Shown piece after piece: positions 7,552-17,218 of a stretch of 37,905 nucleotides of DNA. Source of the stretch: Holdemania filiformis DSM 12042. Its GTDB lineage: Bacteria > Bacillota_I > Bacilli_A > Erysipelotrichales > Erysipelotrichaceae. Positions within the stretch are counted from its first letter, which is position 1. Each line of letters starts with the position of its first letter. The stretch covers positions 461,111 through 499,015 of the forward strand of contig NZ_GG657556.1 of the NCBI RefSeq assembly GCF_000157995.1, given 5' to 3'. Made by a program: the position numbers and the translations under genes. Below the pieces are notes generated by a model that ran no database searches, had not been told where the DNA came from, and saw nothing but the letters and a program-made list of their open reading frames with translations.

Positions 7552-10500
7552 ATGGGAACAATCGAATTAAAAGAAACGTTAAGCAAGGTTCAGATCGAAG
7601 GTCTGGACGGCGCTTATTTTGAACAGGGGAAAATCACGCATTGTAAATTTATCGCCGCGAAAAAGAAAGTCGTGCTGGAGCTTCAGCTGCCGCGGACGCT
7701 GCCGCTGGAACAGCTGCAGTGTTTTAATGACGGTCTGATCCAATTGATCGGCTGTCCGGTGGAGCTGCGGATCAGCGCGGACGTCTGCGATCTGGATTCC
7801 GGCGAGATGTTGAAATATTGCAAATACTTCAGCGAACATTCGCGCTATGGTCAGGGCTTAAGGGACGCGATCCCGACGGTGAAGGATCAGGTTGTCGACT
7901 GTCTGTTTACCGATGAAACGCTGAAGCAGCAGGCGCTGGCCTGCCGGGAAGAGCTTGATCACTTCATGCAGAACGCCGGCGTCAGCTATGATTTTGAGTT
8001 TTCCTGCCGGGCGGCCAGCTTCACTCAGATCGAAGTGAAGATGCCGAAGGAAGCGCCGAAGCCGCAGGCCAAGCCGGCGTATTCCGCGGATAAGCCAAGC
8101 TATCGTTCACGGCGTACAAAGATGGAAGATTATACCGTGCTGGCGTTAAAGGAAATCAACGATGAGATCCAGAACGTGCAGTTTACCGGTACGATTTTTG
8201 AGAAGGATTCGATCACGATCAAAAAGACCGGCAACGAGATCCAGACGCTTTACGTCAAGGATAACGACGACGCGATTACCTGCAAGCGGTTTGAGAGCGC
8301 CCGCTGTCCGAAGGAAAAGCTGAACGAGGTCGGCGTCGGGGACGACGTGCGGGTGTACGGTTCAGTCCGCTATGATTCCTTTTCTAAGGAGCTGGTGTTT
8401 TTCCCGGACGATATCGTTAAGCTGGAAAAGAAGGAAGAGGAACAGGACACGGCCGACGTCAAGCGCGTCGAGCTGCACTGTCACACGAATAAATCGGAAA
8501 TGGACGGCGTCTGTGAAGTCGAGGAATTGGTGACGCAGGCGTTTAAGTGGGGACACCGCGCGATCGCGGTCACGGATCACATGGCCTGCCAGGCGTTCCC
8601 GAAGGCGCAGAGCTGCGCCGCCAAGCTGCTCAAGGGCAACAAGGACCGCGAATTTAAAATTCTCTACGGCGTTGAAATGAACATGGTCGACGAGTTCTTG
8701 ACGATTATCCGCAATCCGCGTGCCGATTCGCTGAGCGATACGGCGTATGTTGTCTATGACTTGGAAACCACCGGCTTATCGTGCAGCTTTGATCACATCA
8801 TCGAATTCGGCGCGGTTGTGATCGAACGGGGCGAGATCAAGGAAACCAAACAGCTGTTCGTCAAGCCGCCGGTACCGATCAACGCTTTTATTTCAGAAAA
8901 GACCAACATTACCAACGAAGACGTCGCCCAGGCCAAACCGTTTGCGGAGGTGGCGCAGGAGCTGGTCGATTTCATCGGCGATAAAGTGCTGGTCGCGCAC
9001 AACGCGACCTTTGACTACAACTTCCTCAATGAAGAACTCAAACGCATCGGCATGGCGCCGCTGACCAATCCGGTCGTCGATACGCTGGACTTGGCGCGTG
9101 CGCTGCATTCCGACCGCCGCAGCTACCGTCTGGGCAACATCGCCCGCCATTACCGGATTACCTACGACGAAGAAGTCGCGCACCGCGCGGATTACGATGC
9201 CGACGTGCTGGCGAGCGTATTTATGCTAATGATCAAGGAATGCAAGGACCGCGGCGCGCAGACTGTCGCCGACCTGCAGAATCTGCAGGATAAAAAGGCG
9301 TTTGTCAAAGTTATGAAGCGTCATGTCAACGTGATCGCTAAAAACCAGGCCGGTCTGAAGGACCTGTTCAAGCTGGTTACGCTGTCCAATACCGATTATC
9401 TGGCGGTCTTCGGCAAAGCCAATTCCAAAAGCAGCGGCGAAGAATTTCTGGCTGAACCGCGGATTCTGCGGCGGTGCATCCAGGAACTGCGCGGGAATCT
9501 GCTGATCGGCTCGGCCTGCTACAACGGCGAGGTGTTCGAGCTGGCGGCTAACCGCAACCAGCAGGATCTCGAAGCGGCGATCGCTTTTTACGATTACATC
9601 GAAATTCAGCCATTGGAGAATTACCGCCCGCTGGTCGAATCCCACTCCCTGCCGGATACCGATCGGCTGAAGCAGGTGCTGATGCGGATAATCCGGACGG
9701 CGAAGAAGCTGAACAAACCGGTCGTTGCGACCGGCGACGTCCATTATTGCAAAAAGGAAGAAAAAATCCTGCGCGATATCTACATTCAGACGCAGGGGAT
9801 CGGCGGGGTCCGTCATCCTTTGTATATCTATGATAAGGAACGGCGCTCCCGCACCGTGACGCCGGATCAGCATTTCCTGACGACCAACCAGATGCTTCAG
9901 GCGTTCGACTGGGTTGAGGATCGCCAGCTGGCCTATGAACTGGTCGTCGAAGCCCCCAACGCAATCGCCGATCAGGTGGAAAAGGTGCTGCCGGTGCATG
10001 ACAAGCTGTATACACCAGTCATCGAAGGCTCTGAAGAGAAGCTCAAGACGATCTGTTATGAGAACGCGCATAAAACCTATGGCGAAGTGCTGCCGGAAAT
10101 CGTCGAGAAACGTCTGGAGCGTGAGCTGAACTCGATTATCGGCAACGGTTTCGCGGTTATTTACTACATTTCCCATCTGCTGGTCAAGAAGTCCAATGAA
10201 GATGGCTATCTGGTCGGCTCGCGAGGCTCGGTCGGTTCGTCGTTTGTCGCGACGATGTCGGGAATCACCGAGGTCAATCCGCTGATCCCGCACTACGTCT
10301 GCCCGGATTGCCAGCACTCCGAATTCATCACCGACGGTTCGGTGAAGTCCGGCTTTGACCTGCCGGCGAAGAAATGTCCGAAATGCGGCGCGGAGATGAT
10401 TGTCAACGGCCATGATATCGCATTTGAAACCTTCCTGGGCTTTGAAGGCGACAAGGTTCCGGATATTGACTTGAACTTCTCGGGCGAATATCAGGACAAG

Positions 10501-11907
10501 GCGCATGCCTTTACGAAAACGGTTTTCGGCGAGGATCACGTGTTCCGCGCCGGGACGATCGGCACGGTCGCTCAGAAGACGGCGTTCGGCTACGTCAGCG
10601 GTTATGCGGAAGAAATGGGCTTGGAAAACATGCGCCAGGCGCAGCGGCTGCGCTTAGCCAACGGATGTGAGGGTGTCAAACGGACAACCGGCCAGCATCC
10701 CGGCGGCATCATCGTCATCCCGAGCTCCATGGACGTCTATGACTTTACGCCGGTTCAGTATCCGGCCAATAACCCGGATTCCGAATGGAAAACGACGCAC
10801 TTCGATTTCCATGATATTCATGACAACGTCTTGAAATTCGATATTCTCGGCCACGTCGATCCGACGGCGATGCGCCTGCTGCAGAATATCTCCGGGATCG
10901 ATCCGACGACGATTCCGATGAACGATCCGGAAACGATGTCGATCTTCAATTCCGTCGACGCGCTGAAAGCCGATCCGCGGGTGTATGGCGAAGCGACCGG
11001 GGCGGTCGGCCTGCCGGAATTCGGCACGAAGTTTGTCCGCGGTATTCTGGAACTGACCCGTCCGAGCACGTTCTCCGAACTGCTGCGGATTTCCGGTCTG
11101 TCCCATGGCACCGACGTCTGGCTGAACAACGCCAAGGATCTGATCGACGGCGGACTGACGCTGCATGACGTCATCGGCTGCCGTGACGACATCATGACGT
11201 ATCTGATTGAAAAAGGAATGCCGAAGAAAGATTCATTCTTCATCATGGAAAGCGTCCGTAAGGGCAAGGGCTTAAAACCGGAATGGATCGAATTGATGAA
11301 GGAAAACAACATTCCGCAATGGTATATCGACAGCTGCTTAAAAATTAAGTATCTGTTCCCGAAAGCCCACGCCGTCGCCTACGTCATGATGGCGATCCGC
11401 ATCGCCTGGTTTAAGGTCCATCATCCCTACTGGTACTATGTCGCGTTCTTTACGCTGCGCTGCGACGCCTATGAAATCGAAACGATGGTCAAGGGCATGG
11501 ACGCGATCAAGCGGCGGATGGACGAGATTCAGGCGATGAAGTCGAATCCGGAGACCAAGCGCCAGGTCACGAAAAAGGACGAAGATCTGTACTCGATGTT
11601 CGAGGCCTGTCTGGAGATGTATGCCCGCGGCTACCGCTTCTCCAACATTGATATCGACAAATCCCTGGCGACGGAATTCCGCGTGCTGCCGGACGATCTC
11701 AAAACAATCATTCCGCCGTTTACGACAGTCGACGGTTTGGGCGCCAACGTGGCCAAGTCGATCGTCGAGGCGCGGGAACAGGGCGAGTTCTTATCCAAAG
11801 AAGATCTGTTGAACCGCACCCAGCTCTCCCAAACGCTGATGCGCAAGCTCGAGGTGCTGGGCACGCTGGCGGGCATGCAGGAAGAAAATCAGCTGAGTCT
11901 GTTTTAA
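7552..11907 (+). CDS. polC: DNA polymerase III alpha subunit, PolC type with 3'-5' exonuclease
   Basis: This 1451-residue protein is the main replicative DNA polymerase of Firmicutes, with proofreading in the same chain. An N-terminal domain precedes an OB fold (about 195-300). The PHP domain begins at VELHCHTNKSEMDG (H309, H311) and is split by the inserted DEDDh exonuclease (about 400-565). The exonuclease acidic residues are in DLETTG (D403, E405), HNATFDYNFL and HRADYDAD. The polymerase palm carries PDIDLNFSG with D971 and D973. A zinc-binding module lies just before it (C917, C920, C942, C945). Length matches B. subtilis PolC (1437). GGATGGAG precedes the ATG. It stands alone with its own promoter. 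Confidence 0.98.
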   Translation: MGTIELKETLSKVQIEGLDGAYFEQGKITHCKFIAAKKKVVLELQLPRTLPLEQLQCFNDGLIQLIGCPVELRISADVCDLDSGEMLKYCKYFSEHSRYGQGLRDAIPTVKDQVVDCLFTDETLKQQALACREELDHFMQNAGVSYDFEFSCRAASFTQIEVKMPKEAPKPQAKPAYSADKPSYRSRRTKMEDYTVLALKEINDEIQNVQFTGTIFEKDSITIKKTGNEIQTLYVKDNDDAITCKRFESARCPKEKLNEVGVGDDVRVYGSVRYDSFSKELVFFPDDIVKLEKKEEEQDTADVKRVELHCHTNKSEMDGVCEVEELVTQAFKWGHRAIAVTDHMACQAFPKAQSCAAKLLKGNKDREFKILYGVEMNMVDEFLTIIRNPRADSLSDTAYVVYDLETTGLSCSFDHIIEFGAVVIERGEIKETKQLFVKPPVPINAFISEKTNITNEDVAQAKPFAEVAQELVDFIGDKVLVAHNATFDYNFLNEELKRIGMAPLTNPVVDTLDLARALHSDRRSYRLGNIARHYRITYDEEVAHRADYDADVLASVFMLMIKECKDRGAQTVADLQNLQDKKAFVKVMKRHVNVIAKNQAGLKDLFKLVTLSNTDYLAVFGKANSKSSGEEFLAEPRILRRCIQELRGNLLIGSACYNGEVFELAANRNQQDLEAAIAFYDYIEIQPLENYRPLVESHSLPDTDRLKQVLMRIIRTAKKLNKPVVATGDVHYCKKEEKILRDIYIQTQGIGGVRHPLYIYDKERRSRTVTPDQHFLTTNQMLQAFDWVEDRQLAYELVVEAPNAIADQVEKVLPVHDKLYTPVIEGSEEKLKTICYENAHKTYGEVLPEIVEKRLERELNSIIGNGFAVIYYISHLLVKKSNEDGYLVGSRGSVGSSFVATMSGITEVNPLIPHYVCPDCQHSEFITDGSVKSGFDLPAKKCPKCGAEMIVNGHDIAFETFLGFEGDKVPDIDLNFSGEYQDKAHAFTKTVFGEDHVFRAGTIGTVAQKTAFGYVSGYAEEMGLENMRQAQRLRLANGCEGVKRTTGQHPGGIIVIPSSMDVYDFTPVQYPANNPDSEWKTTHFDFHDIHDNVLKFDILGHVDPTAMRLLQNISGIDPTTIPMNDPETMSIFNSVDALKADPRVYGEATGAVGLPEFGTKFVRGILELTRPSTFSELLRISGLSHGTDVWLNNAKDLIDGGLTLHDVIGCRDDIMTYLIEKGMPKKDSFFIMESVRKGKGLKPEWIELMKENNIPQWYIDSCLKIKYLFPKAHAVAYVMMAIRIAWFKVHHPYWYYVAFFTLRCDAYEIETMVKGMDAIKRRMDEIQAMKSNPETKRQVTKKDEDLYSMFEACLEMYARGYRFSNIDIDKSLATEFRVLPDDLKTIIPPFTTVDGLGANVAKSIVEAREQGEFLSKEDLLNRTQLSQTLMRKLEVLGTLAGMQEENQLSLF

Positions 11908-12005
11908 GCTTTTCAGGATAACGGAATAAGCGGGAGTCGGCATTGTGCCGGGGAGCGCAGGCAATCTGGAAGAAAAGGACTCCATTGAAAAGAACCGGTG
12001 AAATC

Positions 12006-12026
12006 ATCCGCCTGCGGGCGGATTTT
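12006..12026 (+). terminator. Weak terminator-like hairpin after polC, overlapping the next promoter
   Basis: ATCCGCC at 12006-12012 pairs perfectly with GGCGGAT at 12017-12023 across a TGCG loop, followed by only four T residues. It overlaps the -35 region of the next promoter. Bases 11908-12005 show nothing else. Confidence 0.45.
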
Positions 12027-12028
12027 CC

Positions 12029-12037
12029 TGTTATAAT
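12029..12037 (+). promoter_or_regulatory. Extended -10 promoter of the zinc-ribbon membrane protein gene
   Basis: TGTTATAAT is a perfect extended -10. The -35 position falls inside the preceding hairpin and does not resemble TTGACA. Confidence 0.6.
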
Positions 12038-12079
12038 AGAGACAGAAGAGAATCCGTTCTTTCTGAAGGAAGCGGTGCT

Positions 12080-12406
12080 ATGAAAATTGAATGTCCTGTC
12101 TGTCACGAAGAAATCCCGGCTTCCCAGCTCAATGAAATCCGGGAATTCGACTGTCCGCATTGTCATTACCGCATTGAAATGGAGCCGTTTGCGGCGTCGC
12201 TGACGCAGCTGTTTCCGGTGGCGGCGCTGATCCTGTTTATTCCGGTGTTTACGATTTTGAAACTCTTTCTGCCGGAACAGACACTGGTGATCGTCTTTTT
12301 AGTCGTCTTCTGCGCCGGCGCGCGGCTGCACTGGAGCCTGTATATTTTGCGGTATCTGGGGCTGCTGAAATTCCGCCGTAAGGTTGCGGAGGAGAAGAAA
12401 CTCTGA
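12080..12406 (+). CDS. Small zinc-ribbon membrane protein of unknown function
   Basis: This 108-residue protein starts with a four-cysteine zinc ribbon (CPVC at residues 5-8, then CPHC about 20 residues later). Two adjacent hydrophobic segments follow (about residues 43-62 and 68-85) with a short, basic C-terminal tail. It is probably an integral membrane protein with a cytoplasmic metal-bound head. It has its own promoter and a GAAGGAAG ribosome binding site. I do not recognise a named family; its place between polC and the nusA operon gives no functional hint. Confidence 0.7.
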   Translation: MKIECPVCHEEIPASQLNEIREFDCPHCHYRIEMEPFAASLTQLFPVAALILFIPVFTILKLFLPEQTLVIVFLVVFCAGARLHWSLYILRYLGLLKFRRKVAEEKKL

Positions 12407-12445
12407 AAAACGCGGGGAAAAGCGCGGCTTGATTTCAGAAAAAGC

Positions 12446-12474
12446 TTGATTTTTACGCTGTTTCTGTGTATAGT
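12446..12474 (+). promoter_or_regulatory. Promoter of the rimP-nusA-infB operon
   Basis: TTGATT at 12446-12451 and TATAGT at 12469-12474 have an optimal 17-base spacer. The start site would be near 12481, giving a leader of about 60 bases before rimP. Confidence 0.75.
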
Positions 12475-12480
12475 AAGAGT

Positions 12481-12542
12481 GCATAAAGAAACAGCAGGAG
12501 TGGTGAAAGCCACTCCTTCATTCATGTTATAAGGAGAGAAAA
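12481..12542 (+). promoter_or_regulatory. rimP-nusA leader with two mutually exclusive hairpins
   Basis: GGAGTGG at 12497-12503 pairs with CCACTCC at 12510-12516. The overlapping segment CTCCTT at 12513-12518 is a perfect complement of the rimP Shine-Dalgarno AAGGAG at 12531-12536. Only one of the two pairings can form, so the first hairpin would expose the ribosome binding site and the second would hide it. This is a candidate translational switch for the operon; the pairings are read directly, the function is inferred. Confidence 0.45.
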
Positions 12543-13013
12543 ATGGAACAGTTAGAAAACATTAAGACGTTGATTCTGCCTGTCCTGGACTCCCTTGGCA
12601 TTCAGCTTTACGATCTGAAATGGGTGAACGAAAAGAAATCCCGGATTCTTCAGATCGCAGTGATGAGAGCTGACGGATCTATGGACATCGATACCTGCGC
12701 CTTAGTTTCGGAGAAAATTTCCGAAGCTCTGGATGCCCATGACGATTGGATCAGCTTTGAATACTTTTTGGAGGTGTGCTCGCCCGGCGCGGAACGTGAA
12801 CTGCGCAACGCCGGGGAAATCCGCGGTGCGCTGGGCAAGCATGTCTGCGTCCGTTTAAAAAGTCCGGTCAAATCAATGATGGAAATCACCGGCGATTTAC
12901 TGGAAATGAATGAAACCACCCTGACCCTTAGCTATCGCGATAAAGCCGTAACCCGCAAGGCTCAGGTGGAATTGGATCAAATTGAAAAGATCCGCCTGGC
13001 TGTGAAATTGTAA
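12543..13013 (+). CDS. rimP: Ribosome maturation factor RimP
   Basis: This 156-residue cytoplasmic protein assists maturation of the 30S subunit. The hallmark segment EVCSPGAEREL (usually EVSSPGxxRPL) is present at about residues 77-87, between the N-terminal alpha/beta domain and the C-terminal small beta-barrel. Length and position directly upstream of nusA match the family. AAGGAG precedes the ATG by 6 bases. It is the first gene of the nusA-infB operon. Confidence 0.95.
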   Translation: MEQLENIKTLILPVLDSLGIQLYDLKWVNEKKSRILQIAVMRADGSMDIDTCALVSEKISEALDAHDDWISFEYFLEVCSPGAERELRNAGEIRGALGKHVCVRLKSPVKSMMEITGDLLEMNETTLTLSYRDKAVTRKAQVELDQIEKIRLAVKL

Positions 13014-13034
13014 GGACTTGGAGGAGAAATCGCA

Positions 13035-14750
13035 ATGAATTTCAAAGAATTTTTGAAGGCGATGCAGACGATCGAGGATGACCGCAAGATCACCAAGGAA
13101 ATCGTCATCGCCGCACTGCAGGAGGCTTTAGCCAAAGCCTATCGCAAACACATCGACATTCCGGACGTGCTGGTCCGCGTCGACATCAACGAAGCCAACG
13201 GTCAGATTCATGTGTACCAACAATATACCGTCGTCGAGGAAGTCGAGGACGAGGAGCTGGAAGTCGCACTGGCCGACGTCAAGGACAAGGGTTATCAGCT
13301 GGGCGATTTAGTCGATCATGAAGTCGATATCAGCCAGATCGGCCGGGCCGCCGCGCTGCTGGCGAAAAACGTCATGAAGCAGAAAATCCGCGAAGCGGAG
13401 AAGCAGGCGGTTTATGATGAATACATCGATCAGCTGGACGAAATGGTCACCGGCATGATTGAGTCGGTTGAGGAGAAGTTTGTCGTCGTCAATCTGGGAA
13501 AGACGATGGCGCTGATGCCGCGCGCGGCGCAGATCCCGGGCGAACGCTACGTTGAAGGCCAGAGTATCCGCGTCGTCATCACTGAATGCAACAAGGATAC
13601 CAAGGGCGCGCAGGTGCTGGTTTCCCGTTCCGACGCGAAGCTGGTCAAGCGTTTGTTTGAAAAGGAAGTTCCGGAAATTTACCAGGGCGTCGTCGAGATC
13701 AAAGCGATTGCCCGGGAAGCCGGCGAACGGACAAAGATGGCCGTCTGGTCGAACAATCCGGACGTCGACGCGATCGGCGCCTGCATCGGTCCGCGCGGCA
13801 GCCGCGTTCAGGTCGTTATTGACGAGCTGAAAGGCGAGAAAATCGATATCTTTGAATGGAGCGACAACATCAGCGAGCTGATTAAAAACGCGCTGGCTCC
13901 GGCCCAGATTCTGGCTGTGCTGCCGACGGAGGACAAGCGTTCGCTGTTAGTCGTCGTCGAGGATAACCAGCTGTCGCTGGCGATCGGCAAGAAGGGTAAA
14001 AACGCCCGCCTGGCCGTGAAGCTGACCGGCATGCGGATCGATATCAAGACGGCCGGCGAGATTGAGGAACAGGGCATCGACTGGAAGACGATGATGCTGC
14101 AGTTCGCCGCTGAGGAACAGAAGCGGCTGGCGGAACAGCGGATCGCGAAGCAGTTGGAAGAAGCCGGCGTCCAGGAAGTGGAAACAGAACCAGATGACGA
14201 GCAGGAAGCTGTGATCGAAACACCAGAAGTTTCTGAGGAAGCGGAAACCGTCCAGGAAGCGGTCGTTGAAACACCGCAGGCGGAAGCGGAAGTCGAACCG
14301 GAACCGGAGATAGCGGAAGAAGAAACACTGCCGGAGCCGGAAATCCAACCGGAACCGGAAATTCAGCCGGAAGTTAAACCCGCTGAAGTCCAGCCGGAAG
14401 TTAAACCGGCCGCGCCTGTCAAGAAAGAGGAACCGGTCCGGGCCAAGCGTGAGGTTCGCGAACGCCGCGAGTATGTATCCCGTTTTGAACGGCTGGCCGA
14501 TCCGACGCAGTCCCCGGCGCATACCGAAGAAAAAGCGCCGCTGCGCCGCCGCAAGAACGTCCGGGAGGATGACCGCAAGCTGCGTTTGAAAGATCTGAAG
14601 AAGGATAAGGACTACGAATTCAAGCCAGTCTATTCAGAGGAAGAACTGGAAGAAATCCGTCGTCAGGAAGAACTGGAAGCGCAGAACAGCTGGATTGAGG
14701 ACGATATCGATTTCGACGAATTCGACGAATACTACGACGAAGAAAAATAA
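13035..14750 (+). CDS. nusA: Transcription termination/antitermination factor NusA with a long acidic C-terminal extension
   Basis: This 571-residue elongation factor binds RNA polymerase and modulates pausing, termination and antitermination. The N-terminal polymerase-binding domain (1-125), S1 domain (about 135-200) and two KH domains (about 200-345) are intact, including CIGPRGSRVQ and AIGKKGKNARLAVKLTG. B. subtilis NusA ends there (371 residues). Here about 200 more residues follow: a Glu/Pro/Val-rich stretch with repeated QPEVKPA units (about 375-470), a basic Arg/Lys patch, and a strongly acidic end with DDIDFDEFDEYYDEE. It resembles neither of the E. coli AR repeats. GGAGGAG precedes the ATG at 13035. 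Confidence 0.97.
   Translation: MNFKEFLKAMQTIEDDRKITKEIVIAALQEALAKAYRKHIDIPDVLVRVDINEANGQIHVYQQYTVVEEVEDEELEVALADVKDKGYQLGDLVDHEVDISQIGRAAALLAKNVMKQKIREAEKQAVYDEYIDQLDEMVTGMIESVEEKFVVVNLGKTMALMPRAAQIPGERYVEGQSIRVVITECNKDTKGAQVLVSRSDAKLVKRLFEKEVPEIYQGVVEIKAIAREAGERTKMAVWSNNPDVDAIGACIGPRGSRVQVVIDELKGEKIDIFEWSDNISELIKNALAPAQILAVLPTEDKRSLLVVVEDNQLSLAIGKKGKNARLAVKLTGMRIDIKTAGEIEEQGIDWKTMMLQFAAEEQKRLAEQRIAKQLEEAGVQEVETEPDDEQEAVIETPEVSEEAETVQEAVVETPQAEAEVEPEPEIAEEETLPEPEIQPEPEIQPEVKPAEVQPEVKPAAPVKKEEPVRAKREVRERREYVSRFERLADPTQSPAHTEEKAPLRRRKNVREDDRKLRLKDLKKDKDYEFKPVYSEEELEEIRRQEELEAQNSWIEDDIDFDEFDEYYDEEK
14364..14407 (+). repeat. nusA: Imperfect tandem repeat in the NusA extension
   Basis: A 17-base unit (CAGCCGGAAGTTAAACC) occurs at 14364-14380 and 14391-14407, a 27-base period encoding QPEVKPAEV-like units. 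Related Pro-Glu repeats continue upstream. It suggests that the extension grows and shrinks by slippage. Confidence 0.7.
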
Positions 14751-14774
14751 ACTGGAAAGACGGGAGGGAGTACG

Positions 14775-15032
14775 ATGAAGAAAATACCGATGCGCAAATG
14801 CGTCGCGACGCAGGAACAGTGTCCGAAAAAGGAACTGCTGCGGATCGTGAAAACACCGCAGGGCACGGTGGAAGTGGACCTGACCGGCAAGCTGAACGGC
14901 CGCGGGGCGTATCTGAAAAGAGATGCGGCGGCGTTGGAGCTGGCGATCAAGCGGCAAAGTCTGAAACGCGCTCTGGAATGCGAGATCCCCGAAGAGGTTT
15001 ATGATAAAATCCGCGAGGTTCTCGGTGAATAA
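14775..15032 (+). CDS. ylxR: YlxR/RnpM family RNA-binding protein
   Basis: This 85-residue basic protein always sits between nusA and infB in Firmicutes; members have been reported to bind RNA and modulate RNase P. The N-terminal motif MRKCVATQEQCPKKELLRIV and the internal GRGAYLKRD are characteristic. GGGAGGGAG precedes the ATG. Its last codons overlap the likely start of the next gene, so translation is probably coupled. Confidence 0.93.
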   Translation: MKKIPMRKCVATQEQCPKKELLRIVKTPQGTVEVDLTGKLNGRGAYLKRDAAALELAIKRQSLKRALECEIPEEVYDKIREVLGE

Positions 15033-15324
15033 CAAGGTTTCAGGCTTGCTGGGGATCGCTGCCCGCGCCCGCAAGGTCGCAACCGGGGACAGCGTGATGG
15101 CGGCAATCCGCCAAAACAAAGCGAAGCTGGTTCTTCTCTGCACGGACTGCGGAAGCAACGCGCAGAAGAAGATTCAGGATAAATGCCGTTTCTACGGCGT
15201 TGACTGGATAGTCGAGGGAACGGCCGAAGAACTGTCGGCCGTGCTTGGTCAGCCCAAACGGATCGCATGCGCGATTCTGGACGAGGGACTGGCCCGGTCT
15301 ATTCAGGATGCAGTTATGAAATGA
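15025..15324 (+). CDS. ylxQ: YlxQ, L7Ae-type ribosomal/K-turn RNA-binding protein
   Basis: This 99-residue protein of the L7Ae/L30e fold, typical of the nusA-infB operon, probably binds K-turn RNA. The segment [15 protein letters not shown] and the central [17 protein letters not shown] fit the family. I prefer a GTG start at 15025: GAGG at 15015-15018 gives a 6-base gap and the length then matches homologues of about 100 residues. An in-frame ATG at 15001 would add eight residues but lies well inside ylxR. The reading frame overlaps ylxR by 8 bases. Confidence 0.9.
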   Translation: MNNKVSGLLGIAARARKVATGDSVMAAIRQNKAKLVLLCTDCGSNAQKKIQDKCRFYGVDWIVEGTAEELSAVLGQPKRIACAILDEGLARSIQDAVMK

Positions 15325-15334
15325 GGTGAAGGTA

Positions 15335-17182
15335 TTGGCTAAACAACAAAGAAGGAATAACTCGGGAAGACGGAATAACCACAGATCCAACAATTCCAAT
15401 AATTCCTATAACCCACGGCCGAAGATGGAAGCCGTAACCAGCATTACCTACGAGGAAGGGATCAGCGTCGGGGAATTAGCGCAGAAGATGAACCGCAATG
15501 CCAGCGATATCATCAAGCTGCTGTTTATGCTGGGCAAGATGGTGACGATCAACAGCTCGATGGATGATGAAACGATTGAGTTAGTCTGCATGGAGTACGG
15601 TGTTGAAGTCAAGAAAGAAATTCCGGTTGATCAGGACAGCCTGGAAGATGAAATTGAAGAAAATCCGGCGGATCTGGTTCAGCGCCCGGCGATCGTTACG
15701 ATCATGGGGCATGTCGATCACGGCAAGACCACGCTGCTGGACACGATCCGGAAGACGCGGGTTGTCGAAGGTGAATTCGGCGGCATCACGCAGCACATCG
15801 GCGCCTATCAGGTCAGTGTCCAGGGCAAGAAGATCACGTTCCTGGATACGCCGGGCCACGAAGCGTTTACCGCAATGCGTGCCCGCGGCGCGAAGGTGAC
15901 CGATATCTGTATCATCGTCGTCGCTGCGGACGACGGCGTTATGCCGCAGACCAAGGAAGCGGTCGACCATGCCAAAGCGGCGGATGTTCCGATTATTGTC
16001 GCTGTCAATAAGATGGATAAGCCGGCTGCCAACCCGGACCGCGTCATGAATGAAATGTCAGATCTGGGCTTGTTGCCGGAAGAATGGGGCGGAGAAACGA
16101 TCTTTGTCAAGTGTTCGGCGAAGCAGGGAGAAGGCGTCCAGGATATTCTGGAAACGATTCAGGTCGTTGCGGAGATGCGCGAGCTGAAAGCCAACCCGAA
16201 GCGCAACGCCACCGGCACGGTCATCGAAGCGAAGCTCGATAAGGGTCGCGGACCGGTCGTCACGCTGCTGGTTCAAAACGGCACGCTGCATACGGGCGAC
16301 TGCATTGTGGTCGGCGCTTGCTTCGGCAAGGTCAGAAAGATGACCGACGACCGCGGCCGTGAAATCAAGGAAGCGAAGCCGTCGACGCCAGTCGAGATCA
16401 TCGGCTTAAACGACGTCCCGGTAGCGGGCGATATGTTCAAGGTTTTCGACAGCGAAAAGCAGGCCCGCGCGATCGCGGAGCGCCGTTCCCAGACCAAGAT
16501 CGAACAGGAACGCAAGAGCAGCTCAGCGATGAGCTTAGACGATCTGGCACGTCAGATCGAAGCCGGCGAGGTCCAGGAAATTCCGGTCATCGTCAAGGCC
16601 GACGTGCAGGGATCGGCGGAAGCCGTCAAGTCCTCGCTGGAGAAGTTGGACGTGCAGGGTGTTAAAGTTAACGTCATCCGTTCGACCGCCGGTACGATCA
16701 GCGAATCCGACGTCATGCTGGCGAGCGCTTCCAAAGCGGTAATCTATGGCTTCAACGTCCGTCCGGACGCCAACGTGCGTAAAAAGGCGGAAGAAGAAGG
16801 CGTCGAGATTCGTCTGCACAACATTATCTACAAAGCCATGGAGGAAATGGAACTGGCGATGAAGGGCCTTTTAGCGCCGGTGTACGAGGAAGTCGTCATC
16901 GGTCAGGCGGAAGTCCGCCAGACCTTCAAGGTTTCCAAGATCGGCACGATCGCCGGCTGTATGGTAACCGACGGCAAGCTGGTCAAGGACTGCAAGGTAC
17001 GTTTAATCCGTCAGGGCATCGTCGTTTACGACGGTCAGCTGGGTTCGCTGAAGCGTTTCCAGAACGACGCCAAGGAAGTCAGCAGCGGTTATGAATGCGG
17101 CTTAACGATCATGAACTTTAACGATATTAAGGAAGGCGACCTGATTGAGGCCTACGCCGATCAGGAGGTTCCTCAGAATTAA
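15335..17182 (+). CDS. infB: Translation initiation factor IF-2
   Basis: This 615-residue GTPase brings initiator tRNA to the 30S subunit. The N-terminus is short and rich in Asn, Arg and Ser ([13 protein letters not shown]), followed by one IF2N-like domain (about 35-100). The G domain has all motifs: [11 protein letters not shown], the switch [25 protein letters not shown] and SAKQG. Domains II, III and the fMet-tRNA-binding C-terminal domain follow. I chose a TTG start at 15335 behind GAGGTGAAGG, because this gives the conserved MAKQQ-type start; a GTG at 15326 overlaps that site. It lies 10 bases after ylxQ. Confidence 0.97.
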   Translation: MAKQQRRNNSGRRNNHRSNNSNNSYNPRPKMEAVTSITYEEGISVGELAQKMNRNASDIIKLLFMLGKMVTINSSMDDETIELVCMEYGVEVKKEIPVDQDSLEDEIEENPADLVQRPAIVTIMGHVDHGKTTLLDTIRKTRVVEGEFGGITQHIGAYQVSVQGKKITFLDTPGHEAFTAMRARGAKVTDICIIVVAADDGVMPQTKEAVDHAKAADVPIIVAVNKMDKPAANPDRVMNEMSDLGLLPEEWGGETIFVKCSAKQGEGVQDILETIQVVAEMRELKANPKRNATGTVIEAKLDKGRGPVVTLLVQNGTLHTGDCIVVGACFGKVRKMTDDRGREIKEAKPSTPVEIIGLNDVPVAGDMFKVFDSEKQARAIAERRSQTKIEQERKSSSAMSLDDLARQIEAGEVQEIPVIVKADVQGSAEAVKSSLEKLDVQGVKVNVIRSTAGTISESDVMLASASKAVIYGFNVRPDANVRKKAEEEGVEIRLHNIIYKAMEEMELAMKGLLAPVYEEVVIGQAEVRQTFKVSKIGTIAGCMVTDGKLVKDCKVRLIRQGIVVYDGQLGSLKRFQNDAKEVSSGYECGLTIMNFNDIKEGDLIEAYADQEVPQN

Positions 17183-17218
17183 GGACACGCTTTTCCTGAA
17201 GAAACAGGAGGGACGCTC

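Noticed and set aside
9226..10539. A 437-codon open frame on the minus strand inside polC.
   Set aside because: It is fully contained antisense to polC, shows no domain or ribosome binding site, and is explained by the codon bias of polC leaving few stop codons on the complement.
14364..14407. The short repeats as a possible CRISPR.
   Set aside because: Only two exact 17-base units, in frame within nusA, encode Pro-Glu repeats; there are no spacers of the CRISPR kind.
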